A DNA stretch of 64,000 bases from the NCBI RefSeq assembly GCF_040096355.1, contig NZ_JBBMEX010000001.1, positions 124,001 to 188,000 of the forward strand, in the 5' to 3' direction. This DNA is from Maccoyibacter intestinihominis. GTDB lineage: Bacteria; Bacillota; Clostridia; Lachnospirales; Lachnospiraceae. Below are positions 59,643 to 64,000 of the stretch, piece after piece (within the stretch, counting starts at the first letter, position 1; each line of letters opens with the position of its first letter). The translations under genes and the position numbers were made by a program. A model generated the notes under the pieces. The model was not told the DNA's origin. It ran no database searches and saw nothing but the letters and a program-made list of their open reading frames with translations.

Positions 59643-59876
59643 TTATTCATTTTTCATTGTTCCCTTGACCGCTTTTACTGCGTGTCTGTCTCGTAAATCC
59701 TTCCCCTCATTGAGAATCAGAAACTCGTCTAATCGTTCCCTGCGGATTAAGATTTTTCTTCCCACTCTAAGGATAGGCAGCTTTTCCCATTCCACAAGAT
59801 TTCTAAGAGTGTTTCTTCCGATACCTGTATAGTCGGCAGCTTCTTCAATGGAGAGAGCAAACTTTAATTCTGTCAT
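59643..59876 (-). CDS. xis: Excisionase-type DNA-binding protein
   Basis: A 77-aa protein of the Tn916 Xis/MerR-like excisionase group: SIEEAADYTGIGRNTLRNLVEWEKLPILRVGRKILIRRERLDEFL is the winged helix-turn-helix. It bends DNA at the attachment sites and favours excision. It lies divergent from the repressor, upstream of the integrase, as in many Tn916-like elements. Confidence 0.88.
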   Translation of the reverse strand: MTELKFALSIEEAADYTGIGRNTLRNLVEWEKLPILRVGRKILIRRERLDEFLILNEGKDLRDRHAVKAVKGTMKNE

Positions 59877-59963
59877 TCGATCACCTCATTCCTGCGTAGG
59901 ATTACAAGTCTTGTATATCAGAGGATGTTCCTTTTTGAAGAAAGGATTAGCCTTTTTTAAAAC

Positions 59964-60059
59964 TTGCGTTACGCAATTCTGATTAAAGTATATATCTTTT
60001 ATAACGCTATGTCAAGCCTTACGAAATTCTATCATCTTTTATAGAATTGCGTATTGCAA
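59964..60059. promoter_or_regulatory. Repressor operators TTGCGTTACGCAA and TTGCGTATTGCAA
   Basis: A perfect 13-bp palindrome TTGCGTTACGCAA (59964-59976) lies on the xis side and the near-copy TTGCGTATTGCAA (60047-60059) overlaps the -35 of the repressor promoter. Between them is AATTCTAT/ATAGAATT (about 60025-60048). They fit dimer sites for the XRE repressor encoded next. Confidence 0.55.
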
Positions 60060-60082
60060 TATATCGTGTTATGTGGTATAGT
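60054..60082 (+). promoter_or_regulatory. Promoter of the XRE repressor
   Basis: TTGCAA (60054-60059), 17 bp, TATAGT (60077-60082). The -35 overlaps the second operator, suggesting autoregulation. Confidence 0.65.
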
Positions 60083-60113
60083 AATGACATACCGAAAAAG
60101 GAGGTTCGCAAGT

Positions 60114-60737
60114 ATGTTAAAAGATAAAGAATTGCGAAAGACAATCGGTAGCAGAGCAAAAAGCCGTAGACAGGAGTTAGGATTGAACCAGCCTTATGTC
60201 GCTGAAAAAATGGGCGTGACAGCCTCAACCATTCAGAGATACGAAGCAGGAACGATTGATAACACCAAGAAAATGACCTTAGAAGGTCTGGCAGATGCAC
60301 TTCATGTATCTGTGGAATGGCTGAAAGGTGAGACGGACGAATACGAAACAGACATTACGGATAAAAGAGAATTACAGATTCGTGATGTGATGACTTCCAT
60401 TCTGAATAAGCTCCCTTATGATATGGAACAGTCCGAAAGTGATTTTTCCAAAGACCTGCTACTACTGATGTTACGGGAATACGAGCTGTTCGTGGATTCG
60501 TTCCAGTTCGCTTGTAAGAATTTCAAAGGAAATACAGATAACAAAATGCTCGCCCAGACAATGGGGTTTGAATCCAATAAGGAATACAATGAGATTATGT
60601 TCCTTAGAGAAATCACCCACACCGTCAACGCATTGAACGATATGGGCGATATTGTAAGACTGTATTCTAAGAATCCTGAGACAGCGAAAAATCGACTAGC
60701 CAATCTTTTATCAGAAAAAGATCCCGATTCGGTATAG
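60114..60737 (+). CDS. XRE-family repressor
   Basis: A 207-aa protein with an N-terminal helix-turn-helix (about residues 10-65; RRQELGLNQPYVAEKMGVTASTIQRYEAG) and a C-terminal all-helical domain of about 130 residues without a LexA-type protease motif. Likely the element's master repressor. ATG 60114 has AAGGAGG 9 nt upstream; in-frame ATG 60084 lies too close to the -10 box. It precedes the integrase by 83 nt. Confidence 0.85.
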   Translation: MLKDKELRKTIGSRAKSRRQELGLNQPYVAEKMGVTASTIQRYEAGTIDNTKKMTLEGLADALHVSVEWLKGETDEYETDITDKRELQIRDVMTSILNKLPYDMEQSESDFSKDLLLLMLREYELFVDSFQFACKNFKGNTDNKMLAQTMGFESNKEYNEIMFLREITHTVNALNDMGDIVRLYSKNPETAKNRLANLLSEKDPDSV

Positions 60738-60820
60738 ATAGGCAGACGGAGCTATGATATACTTACACGCAAGAAGCATTTCACCAGTTCCGATTGCCGA
60801 TATCGAAAGGAGAAACGATT

Positions 60821-62119
60821 ATGGCAAAAGGTTCTGTAAGGAAGAAAGGCAAGAAATGGTACTACCGCTTTTATGTGGAGGATGCAAGTGGTAACTTGGT
60901 TCAGAAAGAATTTGCAGGTACGGAGAGCAAATCAGAGACAGAGAAAATGTTACGCAAGGCTATGGAGGATTATGACGCAAAGAAATTTCTAGCCAAAGCG
61001 GACAACCTCACACTCGGACAGATGCTAGATGTATGGGCAGAGGAAGATTTGAAAACGGGTTCACTTAGCAACGGTACAGTCGGTAACTATTTACAGGCAG
61101 TAAACAGGATTAAACAACACCCAATCGGAAACAGAAAACTAAAGACAGTCACTTCGGAGCATTTGCAGAAGTTTATGGATTTACTTGCATTTGGCGGTGA
61201 GGAAGGAAATTTTAAGTCAAAGGGTTACACCATCGACTATATCCGTTCTTTCCACGCAGTCCTGCAACAGTCCTTCCGATTTGCAGTCTTTCCAAAGCAG
61301 TACATCACATTCAATCCAATGCAGTATGTGGTAATGCGTAGGAAAGCCGAGGAAGATGTGGATTTGTTTTCTGATAATGATGAGGATGCAGAGGTTATCA
61401 ACCCGATTACACCAGAGCAGTATCAAACGCTTATGGAGTATCTGGAAGAAAGAAACAAGCCTGCTGTCCTGCCGGTACAGATAGCGTACTACACAGGTCT
61501 TAGACTTGGAGAGGTATGCGGACTGTCTTGGAGTGACATTAACTTTGAGGAACAGTATCTGACAGTACGAAGAAGTGTCCGTTACAACGGAGCAAGGCAC
61601 AAGACCGAGATTGGTCCGACAAAGCGAAAGAAAGTCCGTATCGTGGATTTCTGTGATACGCTCGCTGACATCTTAAAGAAAGCGAAAAAGGAACAGAGAA
61701 AGCAGGTATTCAGTTACGGAGAACTCTATCAGAGGAACTACTACAGGGAAGTTAAGGAAAAGAATCGTATCTACTATGAGCTTTATCATTTGGATGGCAC
61801 AGAGGACATTCCGCTTGATTACAACGAGATTGACCTTGTATGTATCAGACCGGACGGAGCATACGAAGCCCCTGCAACGGTTGAGACAGCTTTAAGGACA
61901 GCAAGGAAACGATTGTCGGAGCTTGATGATAATTTCCACTTCCACACCCTGCGACACACTTATACCACAAACCTGCTCTCAAATGGAGCAGCACCAAAGG
62001 ATGTACAGGAATTACTTGGACACTCGGATGTAAGTACCACTATGAATGTCTATGCACACGCTAACCGAGAAGGTAAGCGAAACTCAGCCCGACTACTTGA
62101 TAAGGTGGTTGGAGAATAA
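60821..62119 (+). CDS. int: Tyrosine site-specific integrase
   Basis: A 432-aa tyrosine recombinase: an N-terminal AP2-like arm-binding domain (residues 1-55; AKGSVRKKGKKWYYRFYVED), a SAM-like core-binding domain (about 70-170), and a catalytic domain with Arg near 227 (YTGLRLGEVCGL), HTLRH near 375, and GHSDVSTTMNVYAHA with the nucleophilic Tyr near 410. It resembles integrases of Tn916/Tn1549-type elements. ATG 60821 lies 10 nt after AAAGGAG. The right att-like repeat begins 32 nt after the stop. Confidence 0.94.
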   Translation: MAKGSVRKKGKKWYYRFYVEDASGNLVQKEFAGTESKSETEKMLRKAMEDYDAKKFLAKADNLTLGQMLDVWAEEDLKTGSLSNGTVGNYLQAVNRIKQHPIGNRKLKTVTSEHLQKFMDLLAFGGEEGNFKSKGYTIDYIRSFHAVLQQSFRFAVFPKQYITFNPMQYVVMRRKAEEDVDLFSDNDEDAEVINPITPEQYQTLMEYLEERNKPAVLPVQIAYYTGLRLGEVCGLSWSDINFEEQYLTVRRSVRYNGARHKTEIGPTKRKKVRIVDFCDTLADILKKAKKEQRKQVFSYGELYQRNYYREVKEKNRIYYELYHLDGTEDIPLDYNEIDLVCIRPDGAYEAPATVETALRTARKRLSELDDNFHFHTLRHTYTTNLLSNGAAPKDVQELLGHSDVSTTMNVYAHANREGKRNSARLLDKVVGE

Positions 62120-62150
62120 AATCGAATAAGAAAAACTTTCCCTTGTAGAT

Positions 62151-62176
62151 ACCTCATAAGGGCAAAAACAAGGGAA
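62151..62176. repeat. Right 26-bp direct repeat, candidate attR
   Basis: Identical to 46218-46243. With the preceding TTTCCCTTGT (62137-62146) it forms a 10-bp perfect inverted repeat to ACAAGGGAAA (62168-62177). Position next to the integrase is usual for an attachment site. It could also serve as a terminator for int, though no T tract follows. Confidence 0.7.
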
Positions 62177-62357
62177 AAGGATACATATAGAGTGGCAAGG
62201 CATACCGCCAAGTCGCATAAAATAAGGAAAGTTGAGATTTTAGTTATACAAATCCCAATTTGTAGAGCTGATAATATATGAAAAGTGTAACGGGGTGCAA
62301 AAAACATACCGGAAAAAAATTATTAAGGCATCAATTCTTTACGAATTTTGTTGTAAT

Positions 62358-62429
62358 GCAACTTTTTTCGGAATATATACATTGCATAATATAACAAATT
62401 CGTAGTATACTAATTCCGAAAAAAGTTGC
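62358..62429. promoter_or_regulatory. 17-bp inverted repeat with a promoter inside, before the ATPase gene
   Basis: GCAACTTTTTTCGGAAT (62358-62374) is perfectly complementary to 62413-62429. Between the arms lie TTGCAT (62382-62387) and, 18 bp later, TATACT (62406-62411), so the second arm covers the transcription start. A second nested pair TACGAATTT / AAATTCGTA (about 62339, 62395) lies around it. Likely a repressor operator. Nothing else is seen in 62177-62357. Confidence 0.55.
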
Positions 62430-62454
62430 AAAACATTTTTTTCGGAGGTGTATC

Positions 62455-63711
62455 ATGGAAATTGTAAGAGATAGATATTTAAATAAACTACTGGAACGAA
62501 AAGAAAATGGTCTTGTAAAAGTAGTAACCGGAATCAGAAGATGCGGAAAATCATATTTATTGTTTCATTTGTATAGAAATAAGCTACTATCTATGGGTGT
62601 TGCAAAAGACCATATTATTGCTTTAGCGCTGGATGATATTGCAAATATTGAATATAGAGATGCTATTAAACTGTACAATTATGTAAAAGACAATATTAAA
62701 GATGATGAAATGCACTATGTCTTTTTGGATGAAATCCAGATGATGAACAGTAACTTCACGGATCTTATCAATGGGCTTCTTCATATTGAAAATCTGGACA
62801 TATATGTAACCGGAAGTAATTCGAAGTTTCTTTCTAGTGATATTCTGACAGAATTTAGAGGACGCGGAGATGAAATTCGTGTATATCCATTATCTTTTGC
62901 AGAATTTTGTACTGCCTATGATAATAAGAACGAGGCTTGGAAGGATTATTATACTTATGGGGGACTGCCATTGATTCTTTCTCGAAAGACTGATGAACTA
63001 AAAGCAGAATATTTGATTTCACTCTTTAATAATATCTATCTAAAAGATATTAAAGAACGTAACAGCATAAAGACAGATGATGAATTAGATATACTGGTAG
63101 ATATCGTTGCTTCAGCAACAGGTTCATTGACAAATCCGACTAAGATTTCTAACTCTTTTAAAAGCATGAGTCAAAAATCGTTATCAGATAAGACCATCAA
63201 ATTATATTTAGATCATCTATCTGATGCTTTTCTCATTGAGAAATCAGTACGATTCGATGTGAAAGGGAAAAAATATATTAATACTCCTGCAAAGTACTAT
63301 TTTGAGGATGTTGGCTTAAGAAATGCCCGCTTAAATTTCAGACAACAAGAAGAGAATCATATTATGGAAAATATCATCTATATAGAGCTTAGAAGCCGTG
63401 GTTATCGTGTTGATGTAGGTGTTGTAGAAGTTTATGAGACATCAAATTCAGGAAAAAGAGAAAAAAAGTTTCTGGAAATAGATTTTATTGCTAATAAAGG
63501 GGATAAGAAATACTATATCCAATCTGCATTTGAAATGACATCTCCTGAAAAAATAGTACAGGAAAAAAAGTCATTGACCAAATTAAATGACTTTTTCAAA
63601 AAAATTATAGTCGTGAAAGATGATATCAAACCGAATACTGATGAACAAGGTATCATAACAGTCGGAATCTTTGATTTCTTGCTGAATGACAATATACTGG
63701 AGCAAATCTAA
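62455..63711 (+). CDS. AAA ATPase with DUF4143 domain
   Basis: A 418-aa protein of the AAA_14/DUF4143 group: Walker A TGIRRCGKSYLL near residue 28, Walker B MHYVFLDEIQ near 97, sensor-1 YVTGSNSKFLSSD near 120, RGRGDEIRVYPLSFAEF near 140, and a C-terminal PD-(D/E)xK-like nuclease fold (about 295-400; FLEIDFIANKGDKKYYIQ). Function of the family is not settled. A GGAGG ribosome binding site lies 8 nt before the ATG. It lies just outside the right repeat and has its own operator-like inverted repeat. Confidence 0.88.
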   Translation: MEIVRDRYLNKLLERKENGLVKVVTGIRRCGKSYLLFHLYRNKLLSMGVAKDHIIALALDDIANIEYRDAIKLYNYVKDNIKDDEMHYVFLDEIQMMNSNFTDLINGLLHIENLDIYVTGSNSKFLSSDILTEFRGRGDEIRVYPLSFAEFCTAYDNKNEAWKDYYTYGGLPLILSRKTDELKAEYLISLFNNIYLKDIKERNSIKTDDELDILVDIVASATGSLTNPTKISNSFKSMSQKSLSDKTIKLYLDHLSDAFLIEKSVRFDVKGKKYINTPAKYYFEDVGLRNARLNFRQQEENHIMENIIYIELRSRGYRVDVGVVEVYETSNSGKREKKFLEIDFIANKGDKKYYIQSAFEMTSPEKIVQEKKSLTKLNDFFKKIIVVKDDIKPNTDEQGIITVGIFDFLLNDNILEQI

Positions 63712-63785
63712 ATATTTCAATTTTAAGGAATTTCCTGTATAATTCAAGTATAAGGCATTCCAAGAAAGAAGGTTGAGAAAAAACT

Positions 63786-63842
63786 TTAGTTGTAGGTATT
63801 GATGTAGGCAGTGAAACCCATTATGCAAGGACTTTTGACTAG
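63786..63842 (+). pseudogene. IS110-type transposase N-terminal remnant
   Basis: The frame reads LVVGIDVGSETHYARTFD then a stop (TAG 63840). This matches the N-terminal RuvC-like Asp motif of IS110 transposases (GIDVGSETH). The following 150 bp contain no continuation. No start codon. A decayed IS fragment; 63712-64000 has no other gene I can support. Confidence 0.6.
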
Positions 63843-64000
63843 AGAGGTTCGGAGATTTGATGCGAGGACAGTGTAGTACAGAGAAGAGAATTGTAGAGTC
63901 ATTTACAGTTCCTACTCTTAATGCAGCAGGAGCTTTTAGTCTTGTATTGCCAAAGAGATATAGATTAGATAAACTGTGACAAATTCGGTATTTTCAATGG

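Larger units (their letters stand above)
46218..62176. mobile_element. Integrative mobilizable element carrying an Agr-type regulon
   Basis: About 16 kb bounded by the 26-bp direct repeats. From right to left it carries an integrase, an XRE repressor, an excisionase, a MobA/MobL relaxase with an oriT-like region, then agrB-agrA-agrC, an ISLre2-like insertion, and - strand cargo (metalloprotease, lipoproteins, AgrD-like peptide, secreted protein, ABC transporter). No coupling protein or type IV secretion genes are present, so it would need a helper for transfer. The exact ends are inferred from the repeats. Confidence 0.6.

Overview
The window reads as a chromosomal segment of a low-to-moderate GC Firmicute, most likely a Lachnospiraceae-type Clostridium (Roseburia/Agathobacter-like). 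The grounds are gene order (sigma-70 - trmK - Nif3 - uridine-kinase-like gene - rnpB), strong AGGAGG ribosome binding sites, the Gram-positive type IV pilus operon, and several small gene families I associate with gut Lachnospiraceae. The genus is inference; no rRNA or tRNA gene is visible.

Core part, 1-45 kb. The 3' part of the housekeeping sigma factor gene is followed by trmK, a Nif3-like gene, a TGS-P-loop kinase and the RNase P RNA (about 4146-4501). From 4.8 to 22.7 kb one strand carries a compact type IV pilus operon: pilB, pilT, pilC, a major pilin, prepilin peptidase, a PilM-PilN fusion, PilO, four minor-pilin-like proteins and a 1536-residue membrane-anchored protein that may be the pilus tip or adhesin. 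Then come a DUF5685-like gene and a J-domain gene, then divergent arginine biosynthesis genes (argG against argC-GNAT-argJ-argB-argD) with ArgR-box-like sites between them. Next is a DNA-uptake operon (comEA - response regulator - histidine kinase - GerMN lipoprotein - comEC), with a hairpin that covers the comEA ribosome binding site. A free-standing phage/ICE-type domain protein, holA and an oligopeptide ABC transporter operon (oppABCDF) follow. Pilus genes plus comEA and comEC make natural transformation plausible.

Accessory part, 45-64 kb. After oppF the sequence becomes AT-rich and mosaic. A 26-bp perfect direct repeat (46218-46243 and 62151-62176) brackets about 16 kb that ends in a tyrosine integrase and also carries an excisionase, a repressor with operator palindromes, a MobA/MobL relaxase and an oriT-like region. 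I read it as an integrative mobilizable element. Its cargo is an Agr-type quorum-sensing regulon: agrC-agrA-agrB on the + strand, and on the - strand a 48-residue AgrD-like cyclic-peptide precursor (50716-50862), a secreted small protein, a two-permease ABC transporter, a matrixin-like metalloprotease and secreted or lipoprotein accessory proteins. Both - strand transcripts start from promoters with the same architecture: two 16-bp boxes 21 bp apart, then TTGAAA, 16 bp, TATATT, as expected for a LytTR (AgrA-type) activator. An ISLre2-like insertion (52569-54223) with an 11-bp target duplication sits between the boxes and the agrCAB promoter and appears to have cut the autoinduction loop. The metalloprotease is frameshifted at an A6 tract in its signal peptide. 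The window ends with a DUF4143-type ATPase gene preceded by a 17-bp inverted repeat, and an IS110 remnant.
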